Shown: in pieces, positions 37,113 to 48,500 of the stretch
Numbering within the stretch: the first letter of the stretch is position 1
How the letters are laid out: each line of letters starts with the position of its first letter
NCBI GenBank assembly: GCA_013398295.1
Contig: VZSF01003226.1
Span: forward strand, 1 to 64,000
Length of the DNA: 64,000 bases
Direction: 5' to 3'
From: Chionis minor
Lineage: Eukaryota; Chordata; Aves; Charadriiformes; Chionididae
Made by a program: the position numbers and the translations under genes
Notes under the pieces: model-generated
Database searches by the model: none
Seen by the model: only the letters and a program-made list of their open reading frames with translations
What the model was told of the DNA's origin: nothing

Positions 37113-37997
37113 TCAGATTTAAGTCTGGACTGATTTTAAGTTTGATCCTTCTACTCTGTGTTAAAAGAAAGAATTGTAATTCTCACCCAGGACTTTTTTA
37201 AGCACCTGCAAGTTTCTAAACAGACTGATATAAACACATAAATGAAACCATAATTAAAAAAACTCCAACCCTTCACATGAGCAGAATCAAAATGCTAGCC
37301 TTAAAAATGGGATGTAAGATAAAGCAAGTAATGCTGCAAAATCAGGCAACGGTTCTGCTAACTCACAACCACCGCCCCTTTGTAGCCAAGAAGTTCCAAA
37401 GCCATCTAAGAGTACATTTGTTAGAACAGCAAATTGTATTTTATCCAAGCCACTTAAGTGATTTTAAAGAGTAATTATGCACATTTTTCACTGGGAAAAA
37501 AAAAAGCCAATTTTGTTTACAATCACATCGACATTTATTTTGCAAACCTTTAATTTCAGCACTAATGGACTATGGGAAATCTAAGAATTAGAATATTTAC
37601 TATATAGGATCAAAATACACACTTTCTCCAGTATAATGAATATATTAGACAAACTAAAACAGCACACATGGCAGAGATGGAGGAGAAGAGTCAGTCTCAG
37701 TCAGAACTGATCTTTTGCCTCATTTTTTAAACATGGCATTTTTATTTTTACTTTTTTAAATGATATTTGTTGTAATTCCTCGACAAATTACACGTCCTTG
37801 TACTACCAGCATGAAATAACCAAGTACCAAAACAAGGAGCAGTAAAGTACAGTCAGAGCTACCTCTGTGCAAGAAATCAAAACAGTTATTCATTAAGTAT
37901 GTAAGGCTCAAGCGGGAATTAGGATTCCAAGGAGATACAGTAAGAGCAGGGCTGCAGTGCTGTGCTACAGACTACACAGCTCACACTGCCCACTTAC
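37113..37997. other. Intron immediately downstream of the FRMPD4 exon
   Basis: AT-rich with no repeat or RNA gene recognised. The exon donor lies at its right end on the minus strand. Confidence 0.6.
37992..37997 (-). promoter_or_regulatory. FRMPD4: Splice donor GTAAGT of the FRMPD4 exon
   Basis: The exon ends in ATCAA and the intron starts GTAAGT, a consensus-strength U1 site. If the intron were read through, the frame would meet TAA at once (codon G-TAA-GT context), so splicing is required. The junction splits an Asn or Lys codon after AA, which fits an Asn at the end of the second WW strand. Confidence 0.85.
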
Positions 37998-38114
37998 TTG
38001 ATGAAGTAGTCTCTTCCATCTCTGTTTGCCGTCATCTCCCATCCATAAGGTGTCCCCTGGTTCAAGCTCCAGGTCCCTGAAGGGTGAGGCCAGCCTGAAG
38101 ACTTGTTCCTGTGG
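37998..38114 (-). CDS. FRMPD4: FRMPD4 (Preso) internal coding exon carrying most of the WW domain
   Basis: Seen: on the minus strand a TTGCAG acceptor is followed by 117 bp open in one frame and then a strong GTAAGT donor. The exon supplies the last base of one codon, 38 full codons (His1 to Ile38) and two bases of the next codon, so both flanking introns are phase 2. The peptide contains SSGW, PSGTW, PYGWEM and DGRDYFI: the first WW-domain Trp is residue 25 (38039-38041), followed by a polar loop and an aromatic strand. The third strand and the second ligand position must lie in the next exon, which is not in this window. Known: FRMPD4 is a WW-PDZ-FERM scaffold that binds PSD-95 and regulates dendritic spine morphology and mGluR signalling. 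The match to the human N terminus is from memory and is nearly residue for residue, with a few changes (a Pro to His before PSGTW, and changes just before PYGWEM). Inference: this is coding exon 2 of a very large gene. Other WW proteins (MAGI, STXBP4, YAP) fit less well. Confidence 0.9.
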
Positions 38115-38173
38115 CTGCAATTTTGGGAGGGGTGAAGGGAAAGACAAGGGAGGGGAAAAAAAAAAAAAAAAAA
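38115..38173 (-). promoter_or_regulatory. FRMPD4: Splice acceptor region with long polypyrimidine tract upstream of the FRMPD4 exon
   Basis: On the gene strand the acceptor AG occupies 38116-38115. Upstream is an almost pure pyrimidine stretch: a mixed C/T block and then an uninterrupted run of 18 T (38156-38173, intron positions about -42 to -59). A tract this long should recruit U2AF strongly. The homopolymer is likely to vary in length between individuals. Confidence 0.8.
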
Positions 38174-39269
38174 GTTGTTACTTGTTTGTTGTATTTGTTC
38201 TTCATTCACACCATTCACTGGGCATCCAAATACTTTCACAATTATGAAATATACAGGTGGAACCCAGGCAAGGGAAAACAGGTTTGCAGGCCTACTTACA
38301 TTTGCAGCATTTTCCCAGTAAGTGGAAAGGTATACTGTCCTTTCTAGTGTTTTTTGAGCCCAAGCCTTTGGCAGGTGAATCAGTACCACACCCATAATAC
38401 TGATTTTCTACAGTTTTCAGTACAAGAGACGGAGAGCATCTCCATTCACCGCCACCCCCTGGTCAAATGCCAGTTCTCAGTGCAGTTTTAGCCAAAAAAA
38501 CCCAGGGTGTCTTCTCCCTCCCTGCCTTTTCTCCACCCATCAAACATATTACAGTTTAGTTTTACTTGCTAGGTTTATTTAAGTTCAAATGCTAGCAAGG
38601 AACTTATGATACATCTCTTGCCTTAGACAGAGATGTAAGAACTCATTTCCTTTAAAGAAAAAGAGTGCAATATAACCTGGTGAACACTCTTCTGAAGGAA
38701 CAGAATTGGTCTCCACGGACAACTCAACAATTCATTGCAAATTGCTAAACTCAACAAAGTTGTACGCCATTAATCTTTCCCAAAGGGGGAATGCATCATT
38801 AAAAACAAACTAGCTACTTCCCCCTCCCCCTTTACTTCAAGGATTAATCACTACCGAGAAAAGATATGGTGCTTCAAAACATAATTTACATGTAAAGTAG
38901 AGCATTACAATGGAGTGTTAGATATCATCTGATTTACCAATTACACTAAGTACTCTACCTTCAAGGACTAGAAAAACATTTCTGTTAGCACATTCAAACA
39001 CTGGTATTTGTCATAAGATGAGGCTTAAGTCTAATATTTGAACATCCTAGAAATCTTAATAAAATTACGGTTACTCATGGCCTAACGAAACACATAAATG
39101 TCAGATATGCTACGTTACCTCAGATAAATGCAACTAACCCATTCCTGACCAAAGGAATTAATTAAAAACCAGGCATCTGAGGAAAGAAAACAAATACTTT
39201 TCACTCTCTTATGCAGTTTCATATATAGTTGAGCTTAGGCATTCCTGTTTCTCTACATGCTTGACACAG
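38174..39269. other. Intron immediately upstream of the FRMPD4 exon
   Basis: Beyond the pyrimidine tract the sequence is AT-rich and unremarkable. No second acceptor with an in-frame exon was found here. Confidence 0.5.
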
Positions 39270-39305
39270 GGAGAAAGGGTGGTCCCCATCTTATAGATGG
39301 GAGCC
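39270..39305 (-). repeat. Possible MIR-like scrap, opposite orientation
   Basis: GGTCCCCATCTTATAGATGG resembles the minus-strand MIR phrase for TCCCCATTTTACAGATGAGG. Only about 25 bp match, so this is weak. Confidence 0.3.
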
Positions 39306-39469
39306 ATCCCATGATCTAAGAACGACAGATTAACTGCATCTATAGACTTCAAATTACGCTTTAGAGTATTTGGGATCCTAAACACTGCAGTTAACTAAAT
39401 AAAGTAGAAAGTAACCTATTTTATCTGGACCATAAAGGGATACCTGTGCATTTAATGCTTTTCTCTTTC

Positions 39470-39550
39470 ATTAAATGTGTTTCACAACCTCTGTGCTATA
39501 GTTCCTCCATCTGTAAAATGGGTACAGTGACATTTAAATTCCCATGTAAA
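39470..39550 (+). repeat. MIR-like CORE-SINE fragment
   Basis: CACAACCTCTGTGCTATAG, then TTCCTCCATCTGTAAAATGG and GTACAGTGACA follow the MIR order (CTCTGTGCCTCAGTTTCC, CATCTGTAAAATGGGG). About 60 bp are recognisable. Confidence 0.6.
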
Positions 39551-42500
39551 CCACATCAAACTTGTATTATCAGATAATTTGTACGAGCACAGGACAGTGA
39601 TGATGATCACGGTATTCCTCTCTGCATTCAAACTAAGGGTTCATCTTTGTATGGATTATAACCATTAGTGGATTTTAAGGTAAATTTAATTCCCCTAAAA
39701 GCTTTCTCTGAGTCCTCAAAACATTAGCGGTGTCAGAACTTATCATATATGATGGGTAATAACTGTCCTACTTAACTATGAATATGTCTATATCTGATCT
39801 AGTCCTCCAGACTTTCTTATAATCAGTGGGAGAGAAATTTGCACTTGGGACACTGTATACACCTACATTAGATGTGTGCAAATTGGAGGAGGTGGCTCCA
39901 GACATGGGAAAAACAAATACTCACAGAATGCTTCCTATAGTCATTGTACAATTCAATAATAAACACTGATGTCGTAACAACAAAACAAGGTTTTTACACT
40001 GAAAGGTTGATTAGTGCTGGGATTCCCAGCTGCCTATACAGTCTGAAAAAATGAAAGAATAAACTGAATGATTTCTTTTATACACCTCCATCCACTTGTT
40101 GAGTATTATTCTGCTTATCTGAAAGGATTCTGTTCAACGGCTGCAACAAGGGACAAACGATGGCAAAGATGAGATAAACGCCAGAAGGATTATCAAAGTC
40201 TCTGGAGTAAACCATAAGCAGGTCTGGCATTACACCTGGGGAAAGGACTAAGCATCTTAGCAAGCTTTAAGTCAAGAGGATACCTCAGAGGTAAGGCAGA
40301 TAATCAGTCCAGGAGATCCCTGTCCAAATCCTACCTCCCTGCAGGTGATCTTGGATAAATCCCTCAGCTCACTGATCACCACGTTCTTCCCTCATAGGCA
40401 AAGGAGGAGGAGCACACTAGGACAGCCTAGTTTTCTTGAAGACCTACGCACTTCCAAAGACAGGAAAGATAAAGAAAATGTGCCTTCTACCCCAGCAAGC
40501 CTGCCCATGGAGGAAGCACTGGCACCGCTGCAACTGGCTGCTTGCTCTCCATCACCATCCCTGCTTGCTCACAGCGATCACACCTGTTGCTGGAGCGCAT
40601 GTCACCACACCTTAGGTGGCAAACTTCATCATGAAAGCATAGGCCAGCACCATGCCAGTAGAGCTCTGAAAACAAGGCAGTGTTAGCTACGATATCCCAC
40701 CAACCTGCTCTTGGCATTTTTGCTGTGGAAGTAGAAAACCTGATCCCTCTGAACTGCTTCACATTGAACAATCAGTTTATTAAATCATGGAAGCAGCGTG
40801 CCAGGAACCAACAAGCCCTACGGAGGGACCTTCTGACTAAGAATATAATTGCTGAGCCACAGCGAATATCTTCAGGTCAGCCTTTTTTCTGCCCTGTGCC
40901 TGAGGCATGACTGAAACATGAGTTCATATGTAAAGTCTCCTGTACTTAACATCAGCAGAATGTGACTTAGACAATATGCAGAACATACTCGGCATAAACC
41001 ATGGTACAGAGAGAAGTCTGTAATAGTATCCACGTCCTTTTCAAAGATCAAAACCAGAACAGTTTGAATGTTTAAAGCATACTGTTAGAGTCCAATGTCC
41101 AGAGCGGTGTAGACAGTGCTAATGCTGAAAGTGGAAAACAACACTATGCATTTTTTAAAAAATTGAAAAATCAAACGTTTACATTTTCTGGAAAATTCAA
41201 TTAAAAAAAATAATAAACCAAAACAAAACCCAGGCATCTACAGATTCAGACAATAAGCATGTATTATTGCCCAAAACTTATTTTTTTAACTGGCAACTGC
41301 AGATTCCTCTCAATAGTTCTTTGCTATAGAAATCTTGATAGACTCTTTAATTGTATCACCTCTAGAGCCCAAGGCTGTAAATTTTGTTATAAATGCAGCG
41401 CTTCCCTGAATCGGTGGAAATGAAGCTCTTGGGCTGCAATTTTAAAAACTTGCACTGACACAAAAGCAGCATTCCCATCCTTCCAGCATCACACAGTCCT
41501 GCTTCACATCACAGCTGCTCTCGTGCCAATGCAAGTAAACTGGATCAGCTTAAAACTAGCAGCTAGTCCATCCAGACTCATCTCCGCATACTTCGTGGCC
41601 TCACTGATGGCCACACGACAGGAAAAGGGAAGGACAGGACAAAAACTGCCTGCTTCAGATAGTCCTCAGGCAGAGACAAGATGGAAAGAGCTTGACTGAA
41701 AGGGAATGCCCCAACTTTATTTAGCATATTCAGTGCCTACTGGGGCACAACACTCAGTACATAGGATTAGGGTTCCTACCCATGCCAAAGACAGACATCA
41801 TGTTTACATCTACCCTTCTCCATGGACATGGGATACAAAAAGTCTTGTTTCCTTAGGAATTAAGTCAAACAAAGAGTTAGGAGGTCTGCGTTATCACTGG
41901 AGTAGTCTTCACTCCCTTGGCCAAGAATCCCAACTTGCATTCTGTTGACAGATTTAAAACAGCAATAAAAGGTAACAGAAACCTTGAAATCTTTCTTCTT
42001 TTTTTTTTTTTTAAATAATGAATTGAAGCAGACAGAAACCTGGTTAGTTAGCCTTGGTCATAAGGATCTTCATTCCCGTTCCCTGCAACCTCAGGGAGAT
42101 GGCTAGCCAGGCAAAAAATGATCCTCTTTATAGGCCTGCACTGATGAGTCCTTACAGTATCTCTTTGGTAGAAATCCAGAATAAGGTATCTCAAGAAGGA
42201 GTTGAAGACCTTCTCTAGCGTTTAAGGTGTCAGGGAAGAGTTAGAGTTTCATCTTTATTCTAAAGCAGATATCTGAATTTGCAAGCTTCCTACCTGTATT
42301 CACTAGCTCTCCACTGACTAATTTGGAGCTTTGACATCTCACTCTGTTTAGGCACCAGAATTTGAATTTCAAGCATGTGAACCTGGAAATGAATTCTACA
42401 TCACTCTCAGAAGAACCCTTTGCAACAAATGGTGAACTCTTATCTTTAAGTTCCTGCATAAAGTAATAAAATTGGCAATTTTTATCACGTTATTATTTAT

Positions 42501-45500
42501 TCCCCATTCTATACCCCCTTCCAAAACACCTAAGAGCAACACCAAACCAAAGGCAAACACCTTCTTGGTGCTATTAAAGTGAGAAATTTTACACTACCTC
42601 TATAAAATGAGTTTTATCTAATCTCAAGGACTTCAGAATTTTAGGGTAGATACCTTTGTTACTGTTTGCTTCAGTGACCTGATCTCTAAGATCACCTACT
42701 AACTTTTCAAGTTGGGGCACAACTTCAAAAAAGTCCCCAGTAAAGAAGCTCCCCTCGGAAATCCCCCTCAACACATAGCTGCAAAAAATACTTATCTTTC
42801 TTTATCCTGTGGCCTTATTTTCTCCAACTGTTGCTTTTATTACTGAGTATCTGTTAGCTCACAGACTCTAGCAAAGGCTGAAATTATCCACAAAGTTTCT
42901 GACAGAAATCTTCCTAATTGTGTAAAATTTCTGCATGTGCAGCCACGTATCATTTCCCTTAATATAAATAATTTGAAATACTAATATTCTATGCATGTTT
43001 CCTCTTTAGTTATTAGTAACTTTTTAAGCATCTACCTTGGATTTCCTCTGCTGGATTAAAATAGTAGGATTATATTCTAATCTTTTAAAGCAATCTCTGG
43101 AAGAACACAGCTGTAACTGTATTCTGAAGATGACTAAAGTTACAGAACTTGTTCTATGCAGGTTCATAGTATAATGCTGTGTTTACCACTTGGACATTTA
43201 ATATTTTGGAATAATCTCATTCAACATCTTGGTAATTCTCATAATACTTCCTTATTTACAGCACTTCTTCATTCCTGAAAGCACTGTCTACAGGGGCGTC
43301 AGTGACTCACTCAAGGCTGTGTAACACAACTCAGCATTGCTAATGGACTAATAGCATTGACACACTGGCTTCCTTGATGTTACCACACTGAGAAAAACTT
43401 CTGCATTTTGAGTCCTGGCATGTACCCTGGCTTCATTTCACCTCTCTGCTTGTACAAAAGCAAGTTCTCTGCCTTTCACATGCCAATGCACATGTCAGTC
43501 CCTCTCCAACCCATCATGAAAGGAAGACATCCTGAACAAAAGCCATGTTACTCTCCCAAAAGTTGATTAGGAGGGGAGCGGTGCTCCACAGCACTCCTGG
43601 GAGCTAAGTCTAGCCCCAGCAATCCCTAGGAGTGACCTAGAGAAACACCAGAGCCACAACATTTTGTATTATTAGTTTTTAAAAGCAAGAGCACCACACC
43701 TGAAGTATCTGCAGGGCATGTCTACCTGGGAGCGAGAGATATGCTTGCAACACAGGACAAGTTCAATAACAGTCACTCTATGATATTTAATTTTCCACTG
43801 CCTCTGGAACAGAAATCTGCTTTCTCAATCCAGTTCTCACCCACTCCTGTCTCAGAAGACTACCTCACTAAGCTTACCTCCATTCTATCATTTTAACTTG
43901 AAAAAATGAGAAAATGGAAGTTTTAAAGACTTTGTAGCTATACTATCAAGATCAATCATATAACTCTGCTATTGAAACTCTCCTGAGGGCCCCTGTACAA
44001 TAGTACAGGCACGATGGACAGTAATTTCTGGATCCAAGATCAAGGACTTGTTGTCTCTGCACAGACGGGTCCTATAGCCCCCCCACCCCGAAGTAGTCCT
44101 ATCAGCACAAAAGAAGAAAATTAACTGCCCCAGGCACATTCCACTGTACAAAAAAAAAAATCATACCGGGCCTCCTATTACTAAAACATGTAAGTACAGG
44201 ACTTCAGGTACCCACAGACTCAGACACCCTTCAGATTCTATAACCTGCATGCTTTCAAGTCTTTTGCTGGATAAGAAAGTAAAATGGTTTTAGTCCTCAT
44301 ATAAATGCATACTATTTTTGAACTCCTGGAAGCTCTGTATCAGTTAAAAGAAACCTGAGGAATATCACCCTACAGGTGAGCTCAGGGTTTCAAGTTTGTA
44401 ATTAAGACAAACATTAAAGGTAGAATCACTTTTTCTTACTTAACCATAAGAACAAAATGCTAGAAAAGTATTTTTGCCCTGGGCTACTTGTTCATCTCAA
44501 TAATCTTGCAACACACCGCCACGTTCTGGGCAAAGCTAGAGTACTGTTGCCATACCTTTCAGGCTTGTCCTCAATTTTCTCCCCGCATCATGCATCATCA
44601 GATAAACACTAATGCTATCCAGAAAATAAAGACACCTGTCTTTCTCCCCATCCCTTCAAGGCCATTTCAATCTGGTCTTAACTGGTACTTTCTCCTAGTT
44701 TTTTTTATTTTTCTACTAAGGACTATGACTAAAGCCAGGCTGCCCTTGGCCAGTTGTTCAGAAACTGTCTCCAGCTGTATCACTTTCTTAGCAGGAGGAC
44801 CCCAGCAGTAACTATTCCCCAACTCCAGATGGAGCAGGTTACTCCGCACTTCTTTTTTTTTTTTAATTCCTTCCCACCTTCCACCATAGACACTCTGAAT
44901 TATTCACAATTTCACAAAGTAACACTCATTCTTACTCCAAACCAACGTCAATACTAAAGGCTCCACTCAGCCATGAAATCCTTCAGCGGAGCAGAAAAAA
45001 ACCGCACAAGTACAACTCAAAACTTCATACTGAGCTCCTCTAAGCCAGTTTACAATACAGTAGAGGAAATACATTTCTAGAAAATCCTGTCAGCCTATTT
45101 TTGTCACAGATTATGTTAGCTTCCATCTCCTCAGTGCCTAAAACTGAGATTTCTAAATGACAGCCTATGTCTGGGATGAGAATAGGAGACACTCAAATGA
45201 ATTCCTCCTGCACCAGTCATTGCCGCTGCTGCCAATCATGACATACCAAAGGCCCATGGCCACGGAGCTGATCGGAAAGGTAAGAGATTCCTTTCACCGG
45301 GGATTCTCCTGGCTGCCACGAGAAAGACCCTGCTGCTGCTCCCCTTCCAGATACGTGGGGAAATACAGTGGTAGCTGCCCCTTCTCTTGGTGGAGGGAAA
45401 AGGGGCGATCCCACATGACCAGGCAAGTCTCCTCATGGGCTCCCATCACTTCAGCATCAATTCCAGACTCCTGTCTGTATCACAGGCAGGGCAGAGCGAT

Positions 45501-48500
45501 GCAGAACAAAACTGATGGCTGTTCAAAATGTACGCTATACCCATCACGCCGCTGGCTCTATGAGGAATGGCTCTTCTTAATCTGAAACTACAACAATATT
45601 ACATGACTTCCTCACAAGCTTCGTGCTAACGATCTACACGTAGACCATTTTTCATCATGTATCTTCCACAATTGCTCCCTTGCTTTCCTCCCTGCGCTCT
45701 ACCTCACGTGGCCGAAGATGCCAGTACCCAAACGGTGCAGTGAAGAAGCTCCCACAGCAGGTGTTTCTGCCATCAGCTAGGCAGACAGCTCCTCAGCAAC
45801 GAGCGGTGGGTCCCCAAAGAGCCACTGAAGTCAACTAGGGTCCCAGAACTAAAAATCTTACGATACATGGTAACAAAAGTACAGGCAGCACATCGGGAGG
45901 AGGGACGAAACAAACGATGTGAGGCAAAGCTGGTTTGTTCCAGGGGCTAACAACCTCCGTGTGCCTTGGAAAAGGGACAAGGGGAAGGTCTCGTCATCCC
46001 CTGAGGCACCCTGCCTGTCCTGGGATGCTTCTTTTCCTGTCTCTGATTCCACAATAAGTTTTAAACTCTTGAACGTTGGTATAGGAGTTGTTTGCAACGT
46101 CCTGTTCAGCAGCAGCCGAGTTTTTCTTTTTTTGCAAAACATGGGTTTGCATTCAGATTCTCTACAGTCACTGCTGTCCAGTAAACACACTTTCATGTCT
46201 GTTGTCTGTTTTGTTCTGGGTTTTGTTTTGTTTGGATTTGTGAGGTTTTTTTATTATTACCTAATATAGGTCACATCTTCCACTCCCCTGTCCTCCTCTC
46301 CCTCTGTTACACTTCCGCTATTATTAAAGATGTGCCCCCCTATTACACAGAAAACAAAAGTCTCCATTATATTTCCTTTCGGACTTTAAAGCACACTGAC
46401 TCCATTAGAGATCCAAAGTCCTGAAGGAATTACTTTCTCCTTCAGAATCTTGTACTGCAAAAACCCAAAAGCACCCAAAGCAGCAAACGCTGGTTGGGAC
46501 TTGGATGCCTGTAAAAGGCTCTTTGACTTTCTGTTGTATATGATGCTTTTGCTTCATGCTGATGCAAGCTAGAAAGTAAAAGTCTCTAAAAACTGATGTG
46601 TGCAAGATGGGTGTTTCTCTGTTTTAATGGGGCTTTTGACCTTAGACTTTTTGAGCTTTACTCAGTATTTCAGGAAAAAAACCCAACAAATAAAGAAAAT
46701 GTATTTATGGCATATTTGGCGCTTTCTCATTTAGTGAATGTTTCATTGGTATTTCTTGCTGAATTTTTAAAGAGAAATATGTTTGGTTTTTTCTCTCAAA
46801 CTAGTACATGTTGGAATACCTTGCCATATCATAGCTTGCATTCCCCTATAGTAGGCAAAAAAATCGTTTTTCATACAAAGCAATCTTCACCATTTATGTC
46901 TGAGAAAATGGCAACTATTTTCAGATGCTGAATTTGACCCTACGCAAAATTTTTATGGGTTTTTTTTTTGCTTTGAAGTGTTGTTACCTCTATAGTCACT
47001 GAATGTTTTTCCTCTTGACAGTTTTCCAATAAAGTGAGGGCATGATTCACTATTAAGTTTCAGTGAATAGTACAGGAGTTTTTCCATTTCTGCCTCATGG
47101 AAAAAAACTTTTGTAGTACCTGTGACAGAGATGCTGTCTAGCTCATTGACTGCATTGTTACTAATAATCAGGGTTTATAGTTGTATAGAGCAGAACGCTG
47201 GAAACGCAATGCTGTAAAGCTTAATCATATTTTAGATAAAAGTAACAATACATCGTATACTCTCTTACCACCTATTACAGAGCTGTTCATTTTATGCCAT
47301 AAAAATTTTAGGTGCATGTATTCATCAAAATTTGACTGCGCACACTGCATTCGGAAAAGTAAAAGGGAATCTCATTTTTATACATAGCAAATTTTGTATT
47401 TTTTTCAGTACCCTGATATGAATACAGCCTGCCTGCTCTGAGCCGACAAATTTTCTATAATCATACACTAGAAAAAGCAGCTCAGAAATTTTTCAAGCAA
47501 TTCTTGGGAGACAATTTCTATAGGAACTTCCTATTTCTATAAAAATGTCACCCACATTTCAGGCCTGTGGTCACTTGAAAATTCTTCACAGTGTGGTCTT
47601 GCTATAAGGTGACATTTTAGCCTGTAGGAGAGTGAAGTTGCATCAGAAGGATGCTGTGAGAGAGGACCAAATGGCCAAAGAAGAAACAAAATTGCTTTTC
47701 TAAACTTGAATTAAAGCCTAAATTCCTACTGCTTGATTTTGGCAGCAACTCCTACTAGGTCTCAAGGATGAGCTCCGTCACCAAAACAGTAGAACAAAAA
47801 ATGTGACTGAATCTTAATGAAGAAGTGAGTACTGCAGAGAAGACCGAAGAGGGAAATACAGATCCTCATACACTTACTAGTTCTTCAGATTTGAACTATG
47901 AAGAATTCTCCCCTTCTTCCCTTCAATTTCTTGGGAAATAAAAAGAAATGGTGGAAAAATTAAATAATAGCAGCCTATCTTACACTTATTTTGTAAAATG
48001 AATGAAATTAATACTATCCTTCTTAAGTTTTGGGGGGGAAAAACCCCACAACTATTTAAATTCTTTTCCTTACACAGAAATTAGTAAGTTAAGAAGCATA
48101 ACCACTGCCCAGTGACTCCAGAAGCAACTCCAAAAGTCCAAGAGTCTTTTCCTTATGAGATGTATTTGATGACCTTGAAATGAAACGTAGCCACTGACTA
48201 TTATCTTACCTTGTGCTCCATAAACCTTTCAAATCCTTATTTATAAAAACTATATAAATCTTTTCACAAAAGAACAATAAAGTATAAAACAACCAATACA
48301 GGAGTTAGTCTTCAACAAGTCCACTCATCAGAAATCTCAATGCCAAACTAAAACCAGTTTGCTAGAGCTAAGTCTATTCCAAACACTATATATAAGCACA
48401 TAATTGTAGTTTAAGGTATTTTGTTCTGCTTTCTAGGTGAAAAAAGCCTCAACATTCTACTTGGGTTTAAACCAAAATTCTCAAAACTGGGAATATATAA

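Noticed and set aside
45157..45585. 142-codon plus-strand open frame
   Set aside because: No domain, no splice context and no biased codon use; likely chance in a GC-richer stretch.
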